Source of the DNA: Oryzibacter oryziterrae
GTDB taxonomy: Bacteria > Pseudomonadota > Alphaproteobacteria > Rhizobiales > Pleomorphomonadaceae
NCBI RefSeq assembly: GCF_021864535.1
Contig: NZ_JAKJIC010000004.1
Span: 124,001 to 188,000 of the forward strand
DNA length: 64,000 bases
Direction of reading: 5' to 3'
The position numbers and the translations under genes were made by a program. Below, piece after piece: positions 9,321 through 19,162 of the stretch (position 1 is its first letter; the number at the start of each line of letters is the position of its first letter). The notes under the pieces were generated by a model. The model searched no databases. It had not been told where the DNA came from and saw only the letters and a program-made list of their open reading frames with translations.

Positions 9321-10424
9321 CTAGAAAAGTTCGATGTCGTCGCCAGCGTTCGTCGGCGGCGGTGGCGCCGTGCTCGCGGCGGGCAGGAAGTCATGGGCGA
9401 GCTTCAGGTCGTCGATCAGCCGCCGCTTCATGTCGCCCAGCGTCACCCGGTCGAGGAGGCGCGCGATCCACGCCCGCTCCGCCGTCTCGTCCGGCGAAAA
9501 GTCGCCCAGAGCCGGAAGGTGGGTGGTCGCCAGTTCGGTCTGCGATTGCTTGAGATCGTCCAGCACCTTGCACACCGCGTCCAGATGCTGCGTCGCCCGG
9601 TCCTGGAACTGCATGGCGATGATGGTGGCGCTCATGTCGTTGGCAATGTCGCCCGAAGCGTCGGCGGCCCGCGCCAGGATCGTGGCCGTCTCGCTTGCCT
9701 GCGTTACCATCGCCTCCATCAGGCGGGTGATGCGCGAGTTGGCCTCGAGATTCTGCTCGGACATGTCGATGGTGGCGATCTCTCTCAGGATCGAATAGCT
9801 GTGCTGCAGGCCCGCACCGATCTTGCGGATCTGGTTCTTGAGCCCCTCGGACAGCTCGTCCACCGAACTGGAGAGGATGCGCACTTCGTCGGCCACCACG
9901 GCAAAGCCAGCGCCGAACTCCCCGGCCCGCGCCGCCTCGATCTTGGCGTTGAGCGCCAGGAGGCGGGTCTGCCGGTTGATCTGGTCGATGCGCGTGACCG
10001 AGCCTTCCACTGTCTTGAGGTCGGCGAACACGTCGTCGAGCGTATAGACCATGGAGACGCCGCGCGACGACAGGTAGATGATCTTCTCGATCAGCTCCGA
10101 CAGCGTCTCACCCAGGCTGGCGGCGATGGCGTCGATCGGCACCGACTCGCCGTGGAACTCCACGCGATTGGCCGTCTCCGACAGATGCCGCACCGTCTCC
10201 ACCTGTTCGCGCGAGCGCGTGGCGATATTCTGGATGCGGCCGCTGATCCCCTCGATGCTGCCCTGCATCTCCGTGGAGACCTGGCTCACCTCCTGGATGA
10301 TCGACCCGAGCGTCCGCTGCTGGAACTCGGACAGTCCGAGCCAGCGCGAAAGCAGTCCAAGCGCCTCAGAGCGGGCATCTTGAGAAATCATGTTGGCTGT
10401 GATCGGTTCTGGCTGTGTGCTCAT
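9321..10424 (-). CDS. Soluble receptor-like protein with CheZ-like motif
   Basis: A 367-residue protein with no membrane segment. The central part resembles a receptor signalling hairpin: [18 protein letters not shown] then [12 protein letters not shown]. It lacks a full-length adaptation coiled coil and has no sensor domain. Near the C-terminus is [15 protein letters not shown] (Asp275 and Gln279), which matches the catalytic segment of the CheY phosphatase CheZ, where the essential Asp and Gln are also four residues apart (FQDLTGQ). The last residues are DDIELF, like the acidic-hydrophobic CheY-binding tail of CheZ. The ATG at 10424 is preferred over an upstream non-ATG codon. It follows cheB by about 28 nt. 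It is probably annotated as a methyl-accepting protein; a phosphatase role is my inference. Confidence 0.75.
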   Translation of the reverse strand: MSTQPEPITANMISQDARSEALGLLSRWLGLSEFQQRTLGSIIQEVSQVSTEMQGSIEGISGRIQNIATRSREQVETVRHLSETANRVEFHGESVPIDAIAASLGETLSELIEKIIYLSSRGVSMVYTLDDVFADLKTVEGSVTRIDQINRQTRLLALNAKIEAARAGEFGAGFAVVADEVRILSSSVDELSEGLKNQIRKIGAGLQHSYSILREIATIDMSEQNLEANSRITRLMEAMVTQASETATILARAADASGDIANDMSATIIAMQFQDRATQHLDAVCKVLDDLKQSQTELATTHLPALGDFSPDETAERAWIARLLDRVTLGDMKRRLIDDLKLAHDFLPAASTAPPPPTNAGDDIELF

Positions 10425-10452
10425 AATATACTCTAGGCATGGCTGCATTTAT

Positions 10453-11562
10453 TTAGTGTTGAGGCGCAACCATCATCTTGTCGCAATCTGCCTGTAACAA
10501 AATGTTGCTGTCCTGTTGTTTTTTACTATGTGAGAAGTGCGCGGTCAGATAGTCCGGAATTGTTTCGAGGGACATCTGCATCGAAGCTGCTCCATTTTCA
10601 AAGGCCGCCTTTGGCATGCCGTAGACCACCGAGCTTGCCTCGTCCTGGCCGATGCACAGCGCGCCCGCGAGGCGCATTTCGAGCAGACCCGCCGCACCGT
10701 CGCGTCCCATGCCGGTGAGCAGGATGCCCAGGGCATCGGCAGGCGCCAGGCGGGAGACCGAACGGAACAGCACGTCCACCGAGGGGCAATGGCCCGACAC
10801 CCGCTCTTCCCCGCCCAGCACGCAGACCCGTCGCGGCCCGCTGCGCCCGACCTCGAACTGCCGGCCGCCGGGCGCGATATAGACCGTGCCCGGCCGCAAG
10901 GGCTCGCCGTCCTCGGCTTCCTTGACCTTGAGCGCGCATTGCTCGTCGAGCCGCTCGGCGAAATGCCGCGTGAAATGCGGCGGCATGTGCTGCACGATGA
11001 CGATCGGCGGCATCTCCGCCGGCAGCGGCGCGATGATGTGGCTCACCGCCTCCACACCGCCGGTCGAAGCGCCGATGGCGATCAGCGTCACCGGCCTGTC
11101 CGGACCTGACGGCGTCATTCTGGTCGACACCTGATGCTGCCGGGTGAGCCGGTGCACATTGGCCACCGCCGCCGCCTTCACCTTGGTGATGATCTCCTCG
11201 CGCTGCCGCTCGATGTCGCGGCCGCTGCCCGACGGCTTGGCCACGCAGTCGACGGCCCCCAGTTGCAGCGCGGTCAGCGTCGCCCGTGCGCCGGATTGCG
11301 TCAGCGTCGAGATCATCACCACCGGCATCGGCCGCAGCGTCATGATCTTTTCCAGAAAGGCGATGCCGTTCATGCCGGGCATCTCCACGTCCAGCGTGAT
11401 TACGTCCGGGGTCAGCCGCTTGATCATTTCGCGCGCCGCATAGGGGTCGGCCGCCGCTCCGATCACCTCGATCTCCGGATCGCTGCCGAGCAGGCGTGAG
11501 AGCAGTTCGCGCATCAGAGCGCTGTCGTCGACGATCAGGACACGGAGGCGGGCAGCGGTCAT
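10453..11562 (-). CDS. cheB: Chemotaxis glutamate methylesterase/glutamine deamidase CheB
   Basis: Removes methyl groups from receptors when phosphorylated by CheA. The 369-residue protein has an N-terminal receiver domain (VDDSALM, phospho-Asp in ITLDVEMPGMNG), a linker, and a C-terminal methylesterase domain with Ser in GASTGGVEA, His in QHMPPHFT and Asp in MGRDGAAG. All three catalytic residues are present. A purine-rich GAGAGGAAAG precedes the ATG. It lies between cheD and the soluble receptor-like gene in the operon. The last 25 residues (from about HSKKQQ) are unusual and may reflect drift of the stop codon. Confidence 0.96.
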   Translation of the reverse strand: MTAARLRVLIVDDSALMRELLSRLLGSDPEIEVIGAAADPYAAREMIKRLTPDVITLDVEMPGMNGIAFLEKIMTLRPMPVVMISTLTQSGARATLTALQLGAVDCVAKPSGSGRDIERQREEIITKVKAAAVANVHRLTRQHQVSTRMTPSGPDRPVTLIAIGASTGGVEAVSHIIAPLPAEMPPIVIVQHMPPHFTRHFAERLDEQCALKVKEAEDGEPLRPGTVYIAPGGRQFEVGRSGPRRVCVLGGEERVSGHCPSVDVLFRSVSRLAPADALGILLTGMGRDGAAGLLEMRLAGALCIGQDEASSVVYGMPKAAFENGAASMQMSLETIPDYLTAHFSHSKKQQDSNILLQADCDKMMVAPQH

Positions 11563-11573
11563 GGTCTTTCCTC

Positions 11574-12218
11574 TCAGAACAGATCGATCTCGCCCTCGAC
11601 CGGCAGGCGCGCCAGCTTCGAGACATATTGCCTTTCCTCCGCCACCACGGAACGATCGGCTTCGGATTTCAGCAAGAGCCGCCGCACCACGCCGGTTGCG
11701 GGGAAGAAATGGATCCGTCGTCCGTGCCGTCCCCCGAGATCGGTCGAACCGATCCTGAGGCCCTCGGCCCTGAGATACTCGATGGCAAAGCGTGAGTTGT
11801 GGCTGCCCACCATGGTGCTGCCGTCATTGAAATTGGCGCCGCCAAACAGCTTGATGTCCAGCTCGTGCCGTTGGCAGCCGCTTTTCAGCACCTCGTTGAT
11901 CAGCGCTTCCATGGCATAGTTGCCATAGCGCATGGAGGCGTTGACGCCGTTCCACTCGCCCGACCCGCTCTCGGGCAGCATGAAGTGGTTGAGCCCGCCG
12001 AAGCCGGTGCGCGGATTGCGCACGCAGGCCGACACGCACGAGCCCAGCACCGTCACGATCATCTCGTCAGGCTCGGCGGTGACGTAATAGTCGCCCGGCG
12101 CCACGCGCACGCTCCAGGCGTTGAAGCGATTGTCGAACAGCCGGCTGAAGTTGCCGCTGTGGCCGCTCCCCTTGGGGGCGCGCGAGGGATGGGCGGCAGA
12201 CGCGCGATGCAGGGTCAT
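11574..12218 (-). CDS. cheD: Chemoreceptor glutamine deamidase CheD
   Basis: Deamidates glutamines on receptors and, in some species, interacts with CheC-type phosphatases. The 214-residue protein has the family core with Cys in VLGSCVSACVR and His in GGLNHFMLP, then GGAN and SHNSRFA. An N-terminal extension of about 35 residues is not part of the usual domain. The C-terminus reads EGEIDLF, close to the DDIELF end of the soluble receptor-like protein in the same operon. It starts one nucleotide after the cheR stop region. Confidence 0.95.
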   Translation of the reverse strand: MTLHRASAAHPSRAPKGSGHSGNFSRLFDNRFNAWSVRVAPGDYYVTAEPDEMIVTVLGSCVSACVRNPRTGFGGLNHFMLPESGSGEWNGVNASMRYGNYAMEALINEVLKSGCQRHELDIKLFGGANFNDGSTMVGSHNSRFAIEYLRAEGLRIGSTDLGGRHGRRIHFFPATGVVRRLLLKSEADRSVVAEERQYVSKLARLPVEGEIDLF

Positions 12219-12219
12219 G

Positions 12220-13062
12220 TCATCCCTCCTTCTGATAGGTCGTCGGCCCCTTGAGGCGCAGGGACCGGCCCGTGTCGAGCAGCGTCTCCGAATGGCCGAT
12301 GTAGAGCCACCCGCCCGGCGCCAGCAGCTCCTGAAAGCGCGACACCAGCCGCGCCTTGGTCGGATTGTCGAAATAGATCATCACGTTGCGGCAGAAGATG
12401 GCGTCGAACGGCCCCTTCATCGGCCAGTCGGTCAGAAGGTTCAGCTGTTTGAAGGTCACCCGCGCGGCCACCTCGGGGCGGACGCGCTAACTGCTGCCGT
12501 CGCGTTCGAAATGCTTGAACAGCCGGGCCTTCTCGATCTCGGCAACCGCCGACGCCGAGTAGACCCCGGCCTGTCCGCGGGCGACCACCGAACTGTCGAG
12601 ATCGGTCGCCAGGATCTTGGCGTCGCAACGGGCGCCGGCATCGACCCCTTCGGCCAGCAGCATGGCAATCGTGTAGGGTTCCTCGCCGGTCGAGCAGCCG
12701 GCCGACCAGATGCGAAGCCGGCTCTGCCGCCGCTGCACCGCTGGCGCGATCACCGTGTCGCGCAAATGCGTGAAGTGATGTTCCTCGCGGAAGAACTTGG
12801 TGAGGTTGGTCGTGAGCGCGTTGATCAGGAACTCGACTTCGTTCACGCCCTCGTCGCTCGAGTAGAAGTCGCAATACTCGGCGAAACTGCCGATGCCCAG
12901 CTCGCGCAGGCGCCGGGCGAGACGCGAGTAGACCATGTTCATCTTGTGATCGCCCAGCACGATGCCGGTGCGTGCGTGCATGAAGGCCGCCAGCTTGCGA
13001 AAGTCCTTGAGATTGAACGGGAATTCCCGGTTCTGATGGGTCTCGGCAGCCGCTGCGGCCAT
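12220..13062 (-). pseudogene. cheR: cheR interrupted by an in-frame amber codon
   Basis: Chemotaxis protein methyltransferase, split by a TAG at 12487-12489. The first part (191 residues) has the N-terminal CheR helical domain and the SAM-binding motif WSAGCSTGEEPYTIAMLL. In the same frame, immediately after the stop, the reading continues RVRPEVAARVTFKQLNLL and then FDAIFCRNVMIYFDNPTK to a normal end at 12220. Joined, the product would be about 280 residues, the usual CheR length. The fragment before the stop lacks the second half of the methyltransferase fold, including the CRNVMIYF region, so it should not be active alone. A single base change (for example to TGG or TAC/TAT) would restore the frame. 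It could be a true nonsense mutation, a read-through or a sequencing error. Confidence 0.9.
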
Positions 13063-13146
13063 TCTGTCAGCTCATCGGTTCTTGGGGGGAAGCGAAGGGG
13101 GAGGGAAAGGCGCGGGAGACAGTCCCCCGCGCCTTGCTTTGCTGGC

Positions 13147-16100
13147 TCAGAACTCCTTCCAGTCCGCGTCGGAATCGAAGGCTGCGTGCAGCTCGGCCTG
13201 CATCTTGGCCGGCGAGCGCCCGCCGTTCGCCACCTTCTTCACCGGCGCGCGATGCGCCGGGGCGGCGGCTTTTGCAGCCTGCGGCTTGGCCTGCGGGGCG
13301 CTGGGGCGCGCCGACCGGGCGGCCTGCGGTGCGGCCTCTTCCACGGTGAAGGCCGACATGCGCCGATGCATGTCCTCGGCCTGCTCCTGCAGCATGCGCG
13401 TTGCCGACGCGTTTTCCTCGACCAGGGCCGAGTTCTGCTGCGTCATCTCGTCCATCTGGCTGACGGCCTTGTTGATTTCCTCGACGCCCGCCGACTGTTC
13501 GCGGCTGGCCGAGGCGATGTCGGAGACGATGTCCGCCACCTTCTTGATCGAGCCGACGATCTCGGTGAGCGCGCTGCCGGCGTCATTGACCAGCTTGACG
13601 CCGTCCTTGACCTGAACGCCGCTCTCCACGATCAGGGCCTTGATGTCCTTGGCCGCGCCGGAGGAGCGCTGCGCCAGCGACCGCACTTCGGAGGCCACCA
13701 CGGCGAAGCCCTTGCCGGCATCGCCGGCGCGGGCCGCTTCCACGGCCGCATTCAGGGCCAGGAGGTTGGTCTGGAAGGCAATCTCGTCGATCACCGAGAT
13801 GATGTCGGAGATCTTCTGCGACGACCCCTCGATGCGGCTCATGGCATTGACCGCCTTGGCCACCACCTCGCCGCCTTCGGTCGCAACCCCGCGGGCAGAT
13901 GCCGCCAGCTGGTTGGCCTGCTGGGCATTGTCGGCATTCTGCTTCACCGTTGCCGCCATCTCTTCCATGGAAGCTGCGGTTTCCTCGAGGTTGGAGGCCT
14001 GCTGCTCGGTCCGCTGCGACAGGTCCGTCGTGCCCGAGGAGATTTCCGCCACCGCGTTGGAAATGGTGGTCGCCGTGTCCATCATCTCCGCCACCACGCT
14101 CGACATGGTGTCGAGCAGCGAGTTGATGCCCTCGCACATGGACCCGATCTCGCCGGACTTGCCTTCGAGCGGAATGCGCTGGGTCAGGTCGTTCTCCTTG
14201 GCCGCCTCGATCACCTGCTGCGACTGGCGCACGGCGTCCTGCAGGGCTTGGGCGTTGCGCACCTGTTCGGTGACGTCGGTGGCATATTTCACCACCTTGA
14301 ACGGCTTGCCGTTCATGTCGAGGATCGGGTTGTAGGAGGCCTGGATCCAGATCTCCTTGCCGCCCTTGCCGATGCGCTTGTACTGCCCGGCGTCATATTC
14401 GCCGCGACCAAGCTTGTCCCAGAACATCCTGTAGTCAGGGCTCTGGCGATAGGCTGCGTCCACGAACATCGAATGATGCTGGCCGCGAATTTCCCCGAGC
14501 GTATAGCCGAGCGCAGAGAGGAAATTCTCGTTGGCGTCGATCACCTTGCCGTCGAGGCTGAAGGAGATGACCGCCTGCGCCTTGGAGATGGCCGACATCT
14601 GCCCTTCATAGTCGGCAAACTTCATCTTCTGCTCGGTGATGTCGGTGGCGAACTTGACCACCTTGTAGGGCTTGCCGTCCACATCCAGAATCGGGTTGTA
14701 GGAGGCTTCCAGCCACAGTTCCTTGCCGCCCTTGCCGATGCGCTTGTATTGACCGGCATCGAACTCGCCGCGGCCGAGCTTTTCCCAGAACAGCCGGTAG
14801 TCGGCGCTCTGGCGGTAGGACGGATCGACGAACAGCGAGTGATGCTGGCCGCGGATCTCGCTCAGGGAATATCCGACGGCATTGAGGAAATGCTCGTTGG
14901 CGTCGAGGATGCGGCCGTCGAGGGTGAACTCGATCACGGCCTGGGCCTTGTGAATGGCCGCCATCTGCCCTTCGAAGTCGGCAAACTTCATCTTCTGGGC
15001 GGTGATGTCGGTGGCATACTTGACCACCTTGTAGGGCTTGCCGTCGAGACCCATGATCGGGTTGTAGGAGGCTTCCAGCCAGATTTCCTTGCCACCCTTG
15101 CCGATGCGCTTGTACTGGCCCGAGTCGAACTCGCCACGGGCAAGCTTCTCCCAGAACAGCCGGTAGTCGGCGGTCTGGCGATAGACGGGGTCGACGAACA
15201 GCTGGTGATGCTGACCGCGCACTTCATCGAGTGTGTAGCCCACCGCATTGAGGAAATGGGCGTTGGCGTCGAGAATGCGGCCGTCGAGGCCGAACTCGAT
15301 CACCGCCTGCGCCTTGTGGATGGCATCCACCTGGCCTTTGAAGTTGGCGGTGAGCTCGGCGATCTTGAGGCCGTTGTCGCGGAACACGGCGACGGCGCTG
15401 GCGATCTGCCCCACTTCGTCCTTGCGGTCGGTCCCGGAGACTTCGGTCGAGAAGTCACCATTGCGGATCTTGCCCATTACCTCGATGACACGCGCAAAAC
15501 CGCGTGTGGTCTGCAGGGCGATGACGCCGCCGAGCGCAATTGCCGCCAGGAAGATGGCGCCGACGATGGCCAGCATCTGCCACATGCGCGCATTGATGCC
15601 GCTGATGCGGTCGTTGAGCATGCGCGCCATGTTGACGGCGCTGTCTTCCCAGAGGGCGGCCGAGGCCGAGCCGAGTTCGGCGCGCGCCACCTGCATGTCC
15701 GAGAGGTTGAGCGATGTGGGCGCTGCGCCGCCTTCGAGCTTGGTGACCAGGTCGAGCACGGCGCTCTGGAAATGTCCGGCCGCATCGGCGAAAGCCGTGC
15801 GCGAGGACTTCATGGCATCCGCCAGCTTGCCGTCGGCATTGCCGCGGAAGGCTGCGTCGAGGTTGGCCAGCAGGCTCGACTCGGCGTCTTCATAAAGCGC
15901 GATCTGGGCCCGGAGCGCGCCGACGTCCGCCGGCGTCACGTTGGACTGCACGCTGAGCTTCAGGAGAGAGCCCCGCAGCAGAGCCGTATGCTGGGCGAGA
16001 TCGAGCTGGCCCGTCATCATGTTGGTCATGATGTAGAAGGTGTCGAGCTGCGGGTCGATGGTGAGCTGCGAGCCGTCGGCAATGGCGCTCATCAGGCCGC

Positions 16101-16488
16101 TCGCCTCGGAGATCAGCGGCGCCACGTCCTGGTCGGCCGGGATCGACGCATTCGGCCAGTTCAGCCGGTTGAGCTCGGCCAGGAAGCTGCTCGCCTTGGC
16201 ACCGCTCTTGAAACTGTCGTCATAGGTGGCGCTGAGCGCCGCCAGATTGGGCGCGTCCTGCAGGAAGGTGGCCGGCGTTGCCCTGTTGTCGCCGACCGCG
16301 CGGGTGACGGAAATGGTCGACTGCCAGACGCCGCGGGCATAGTCGATGCCCGACAGCTCGCTGCGCGCCATGACGGCGTCCTGGGTGGACTGGGAAATGA
16401 ACAGCCAGGCGAGCAGGCTGACCGGGATGACCATGAGCGCGAGGATCAGGCCGATCTTCGTGCCCAGCTTGAGCGAATTCAGGGACAT
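13147..16488 (-). CDS. Methyl-accepting chemotaxis protein with three tandem PAS domains
   Basis: Chemoreceptor of 1113 residues. It has a membrane helix at about residues 10-30, a periplasmic helical sensor region (about 30-310), a second membrane helix ([19 protein letters not shown]), a HAMP domain, three nearly identical 122-residue PAS domains (15330 to 14233), a second HAMP-like linker and a classic signalling hairpin ([20 protein letters not shown]). The C-terminus DWKEF fits the xWxxF pentapeptide that tethers CheR/CheB in enteric receptors. The ATG at 16488 follows GAGG; an upstream TTG at 16506 is less likely. PAS copies suggest a redox or ligand signal, for example flavin or heme, but the cofactor cannot be told. 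Confidence 0.93.
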   Translation of the reverse strand: MSLNSLKLGTKIGLILALMVIPVSLLAWLFISQSTQDAVMARSELSGIDYARGVWQSTISVTRAVGDNRATPATFLQDAPNLAALSATYDDSFKSGAKASSFLAELNRLNWPNASIPADQDVAPLISEASGLMSAIADGSQLTIDPQLDTFYIMTNMMTGQLDLAQHTALLRGSLLKLSVQSNVTPADVGALRAQIALYEDAESSLLANLDAAFRGNADGKLADAMKSSRTAFADAAGHFQSAVLDLVTKLEGGAAPTSLNLSDMQVARAELGSASAALWEDSAVNMARMLNDRISGINARMWQMLAIVGAIFLAAIALGGVIALQTTRGFARVIEVMGKIRNGDFSTEVSGTDRKDEVGQIASAVAVFRDNGLKIAELTANFKGQVDAIHKAQAVIEFGLDGRILDANAHFLNAVGYTLDEVRGQHHQLFVDPVYRQTADYRLFWEKLARGEFDSGQYKRIGKGGKEIWLEASYNPIMGLDGKPYKVVKYATDITAQKMKFADFEGQMAAIHKAQAVIEFTLDGRILDANEHFLNAVGYSLSEIRGQHHSLFVDPSYRQSADYRLFWEKLGRGEFDAGQYKRIGKGGKELWLEASYNPILDVDGKPYKVVKFATDITEQKMKFADYEGQMSAISKAQAVISFSLDGKVIDANENFLSALGYTLGEIRGQHHSMFVDAAYRQSPDYRMFWDKLGRGEYDAGQYKRIGKGGKEIWIQASYNPILDMNGKPFKVVKYATDVTEQVRNAQALQDAVRQSQQVIEAAKENDLTQRIPLEGKSGEIGSMCEGINSLLDTMSSVVAEMMDTATTISNAVAEISSGTTDLSQRTEQQASNLEETAASMEEMAATVKQNADNAQQANQLAASARGVATEGGEVVAKAVNAMSRIEGSSQKISDIISVIDEIAFQTNLLALNAAVEAARAGDAGKGFAVVASEVRSLAQRSSGAAKDIKALIVESGVQVKDGVKLVNDAGSALTEIVGSIKKVADIVSDIASASREQSAGVEEINKAVSQMDEMTQQNSALVEENASATRMLQEQAEDMHRRMSAFTVEEAAPQAARSARPSAPQAKPQAAKAAAPAHRAPVKKVANGGRSPAKMQAELHAAFDSDADWKEF
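14233..15330 (-). repeat. Three tandem 366-bp PAS-encoding repeats
   Basis: The units are 14965-15330, 14599-14964 and 14233-14598, each exactly 366 bp (122 codons). All contain [25 protein letters not shown] and a KPxKVVKxATD segment. The first two are most alike. This is a recent in-frame internal duplication. Confidence 0.92.
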
Positions 16489-16509
16489 GGGAGCGTTGCC
16501 TCGCAAGGG

Positions 16510-17019
16510 TTACGCAGCGATCGCCGGCAGGCCGGCAGACGGTGTCTGGTTGAAGAGATTTTCAAGGCTGAGCAGGACGACCATGCTCTCGCCGACCGGA
16601 ATGATGCCGCTGAGGAAGGCCGAATCGACGGTCTGTTCCATGTCGGGCACCGGTCGGATGTCCACGGCATTGACAGTGAGAATGTCCGAGACGGCGTCCA
16701 CCAGCAGGCCGACGATGCGGTCGTCGACGCTGACGATGATCACCACATGCGTCGCCGTCGCCTGGGTCAGGCCCCGGCCGAAGCGGCAGCGCAAGTCGAA
16801 GATCGGCACGATCGTGCCGCGCAGATTGAGAACGCCCAGCATGTAGTTCTGCTGGTTCGGCAGCACGGTGGTCGCCGTCCAGCCCTTGATCTCTCGAACC
16901 GCCATGATGTCGATGGCAAACTCCTCGTCACCGACGCGAAAGCTGATGAATTGCCGCGTCGCCGGGCTTGACGGTCCCGCGGTGGTCTCCGGGTTTTGCT
17001 GGTCCTGTGGGTCTGCCAT
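16510..17019 (-). CDS. cheW: Chemotaxis coupling protein CheW
   Basis: A 169-residue adaptor linking receptors to CheA. The CheW beta-barrel domain covers about residues 22-165, with the typical FRVGDEEFAIDIMAVREI and NLRGTIVPIFDLR segments. The first 20 residues are Pro/Gln/Thr-rich and flexible. A GGAGATCCCC ribosome site lies upstream. It sits between cheA and the three-PAS receptor in the operon. Confidence 0.96.
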   Translation of the reverse strand: MADPQDQQNPETTAGPSSPATRQFISFRVGDEEFAIDIMAVREIKGWTATTVLPNQQNYMLGVLNLRGTIVPIFDLRCRFGRGLTQATATHVVIIVSVDDRIVGLLVDAVSDILTVNAVDIRPVPDMEQTVDSAFLSGIIPVGESMVVLLSLENLFNQTPSAGLPAIAA

Positions 17020-17037
17020 GGGGATCTCCTTGGCGGG

Positions 17038-19149
17038 TCAGGCGACGTTGGCCAGCTCGTCCGTGAGGGACGAGGGGGCGTCAGTGTTGGGGAGTGGGGT
17101 TGGATGCGGCCGGTCGGCCAGCCGCGTCAGCTGCTCGATGTCGACGATCAGTGCCACGCGGCCGTTGCCGAGGATCGTGGCGCCGGAGATGCCGGCCACC
17201 GGATCGAAATTGTCCTGCAGGCTCTTGATCACCACCTGTTGCTGGCCGATCAGCTCGTCCACCACGACGCCGATCTTGGTGCCGTTGGCCTGTTCCACCA
17301 GCACCACCAGCCCGTTCCACGGCTCGCCGACGGCCTGCGGCACGCCGAACACCCGGGCAAGATGCACCAGGCGGACGAACTCGCCGCGGATCGAGGCCAC
17401 CTCATAGCCGCCGGTCAGCGCCCGGATCTGGCCGCGTTCGGGGCGGATGCTCTCCACGATCGAGGTCAGCGGCAGGATGTATTTTTCCTCGCCCACCGCC
17501 ACGATCATGCCGTCCAGCACCGCCAGCGTCAGCGGGATCACCAGCGTGAAGCGCGTGCCCTTGCCGAGTGTCGACTGCACCTGCACGCGGCCGCCGAGAT
17601 TGATGATGTTGCGCCGGACCACGTCCATGCCGACGCCGCGGCCCGACACGTCGGTCACGGCGGCTGCCGTCGAGAAGCCCGGCGAGAAGATCAGCTCGTC
17701 GATCTCCTCGCCCGTCGGCTTGGCATTGGCCGAGACGATGCCCCGCTCGATCGCCTTGCGCAGCAGCCGCTCGCGATCGATGCCGGCGCCATCGTCCTCC
17801 ACATGGATCAGGATGTTGCTGCCCACGTGTTGCGCCGAGAGGTGGATGGTGCCGTCCGGCGACTTGCCGGCAGCGATCCGCTCCTCGGTCGATTCGATGC
17901 CATGGTCCACCGCGTTGCGGATCATGTGTGTCAGCGGGTCGGCCAGTTCCTCGATGACGGTCTTGTCCACCTCGGTCTGCTCGCCGGACATTTCCAGATG
18001 CACCGTCTTGCCGAGCTTGGCCGACACCTCGCGCACCAGGCGCGGCATGCGGGCGAAGATGGATTTCACCGGCTGCATGCGGATGGCCATCACGCATTCC
18101 TGCAGCTCGCGCGTCAGCACGGCGAGGTCTTCAAAGCCCTGCAGCGTCTTGTGCCCGCCCTGGCCGACGTCATTCTCGTTGAACTGCTGCGCCAGCATGG
18201 CCTGGGTGATCACCAGCTCGCCCACCATGTTCACCAGCCGGTCGACGCGGGCCAGCTCGACCCGGATCGACGAGGCAACGCTCGCCTTCTGTTCGGCCTT
18301 TCCCTCCGGATGGGGCGCGGCGCGCTCGACCGTCGGCGCGGCCACTGGCACCGCTACCGCCGCCGGCGCAATCGTGACGGCCTGCGGCACCGCCTCCGGC
18401 GTCGCTTCCACCGCATCGGCCAGCGGCTCGATGATCAGCTCGCACTCGTCCTCGACGAATTCGAACACCTCGGCGATCGCCGCGCGCGGCTTGTCGGTGC
18501 GGAGCGTCATCGTCCAGCTCAGATAGGCCTCGTCGGTCTTGAGACCGGCGAGATCGGGCAGCCGCGAAGTGTCGCAGGCGATCTCGAGCGTCCCGAGCGT
18601 CTTCAGCTCGCGGATCAGATAGAGCGGTTCGTTGGCATGGCGGAACAGTTCGCTGTCCGGCCGGAACACGATGCGATAGCCTTGCGGCCCCGTCGGCGCC
18701 GCATCGGCCTTCGCTGCCGGCACCGGCGACGCTCCGCCGCTTGCGCCATCCATAAGGCTCTCAAGTTCGTCGCGCACATCCGCGCCGAAGGCCTCATCGG
18801 CGGTCTTGCCCTCGCGCACCGTATCCACCAGCGCCGCCAGCACGTCGCCGGCGGAGATCAGGCAGGGCAGGGTGCGTTCGTCGAGTTCGGCCTTGCCGTC
18901 GCGCAGCCGGTCCAGCAGAGCCTCGAACGTATGGGCAAAGCGTACCAGTCCGGTGTAGTTGAACGCACCCGCGCCGGCCTTGATCGAATGGACAGCCCGG
19001 AAGATGGCGTTGAGGCCTTCCACATCCTGCGTATAGGGATGCAGAGCCCCAAGCCTCTCCTCGAGGTCCACCAACAGTTCGGCGCATTCCTCGAAGAAGG
19101 TCTTGCGGAACTGGGCCAGTTCGTCGGATCCGAAGTTGGAACCGCTCAT
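17038..19149 (-). CDS. cheA: Chemotaxis histidine kinase CheA
   Basis: The 703-residue kinase phosphorylates CheY, CheB and, by inference, the receiver-PP2C protein of the same operon. Domains in order: P1 phosphotransfer with the His in AVHSIKAGAGAF (about residue 53), a P2-like middle region from about 150 to 270 with Ala/Pro-rich linkers, P3 dimerisation, P4 kinase with N box HMIRNAVDHGIES and G boxes DDGAGI and GRGVGMDVV, and a C-terminal CheW-like P5. All key motifs are intact. The gene follows cheY closely. Confidence 0.97.
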   Translation of the reverse strand: MSGSNFGSDELAQFRKTFFEECAELLVDLEERLGALHPYTQDVEGLNAIFRAVHSIKAGAGAFNYTGLVRFAHTFEALLDRLRDGKAELDERTLPCLISAGDVLAALVDTVREGKTADEAFGADVRDELESLMDGASGGASPVPAAKADAAPTGPQGYRIVFRPDSELFRHANEPLYLIRELKTLGTLEIACDTSRLPDLAGLKTDEAYLSWTMTLRTDKPRAAIAEVFEFVEDECELIIEPLADAVEATPEAVPQAVTIAPAAVAVPVAAPTVERAAPHPEGKAEQKASVASSIRVELARVDRLVNMVGELVITQAMLAQQFNENDVGQGGHKTLQGFEDLAVLTRELQECVMAIRMQPVKSIFARMPRLVREVSAKLGKTVHLEMSGEQTEVDKTVIEELADPLTHMIRNAVDHGIESTEERIAAGKSPDGTIHLSAQHVGSNILIHVEDDGAGIDRERLLRKAIERGIVSANAKPTGEEIDELIFSPGFSTAAAVTDVSGRGVGMDVVRRNIINLGGRVQVQSTLGKGTRFTLVIPLTLAVLDGMIVAVGEEKYILPLTSIVESIRPERGQIRALTGGYEVASIRGEFVRLVHLARVFGVPQAVGEPWNGLVVLVEQANGTKIGVVVDELIGQQQVVIKSLQDNFDPVAGISGATILGNGRVALIVDIEQLTRLADRPHPTPLPNTDAPSSLTDELANVA

Positions 19150-19162
19150 GGACGTCTCCCGA

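Noticed and set aside
12121-16971. A 1616-codon open frame on the plus strand across the receptor and cheR
   Set aside because: It is antisense to well-supported chemotaxis genes. Its product is rich in His, Arg, Asp and Gly without family motifs, as expected from the reverse strand of GC-rich coding DNA.
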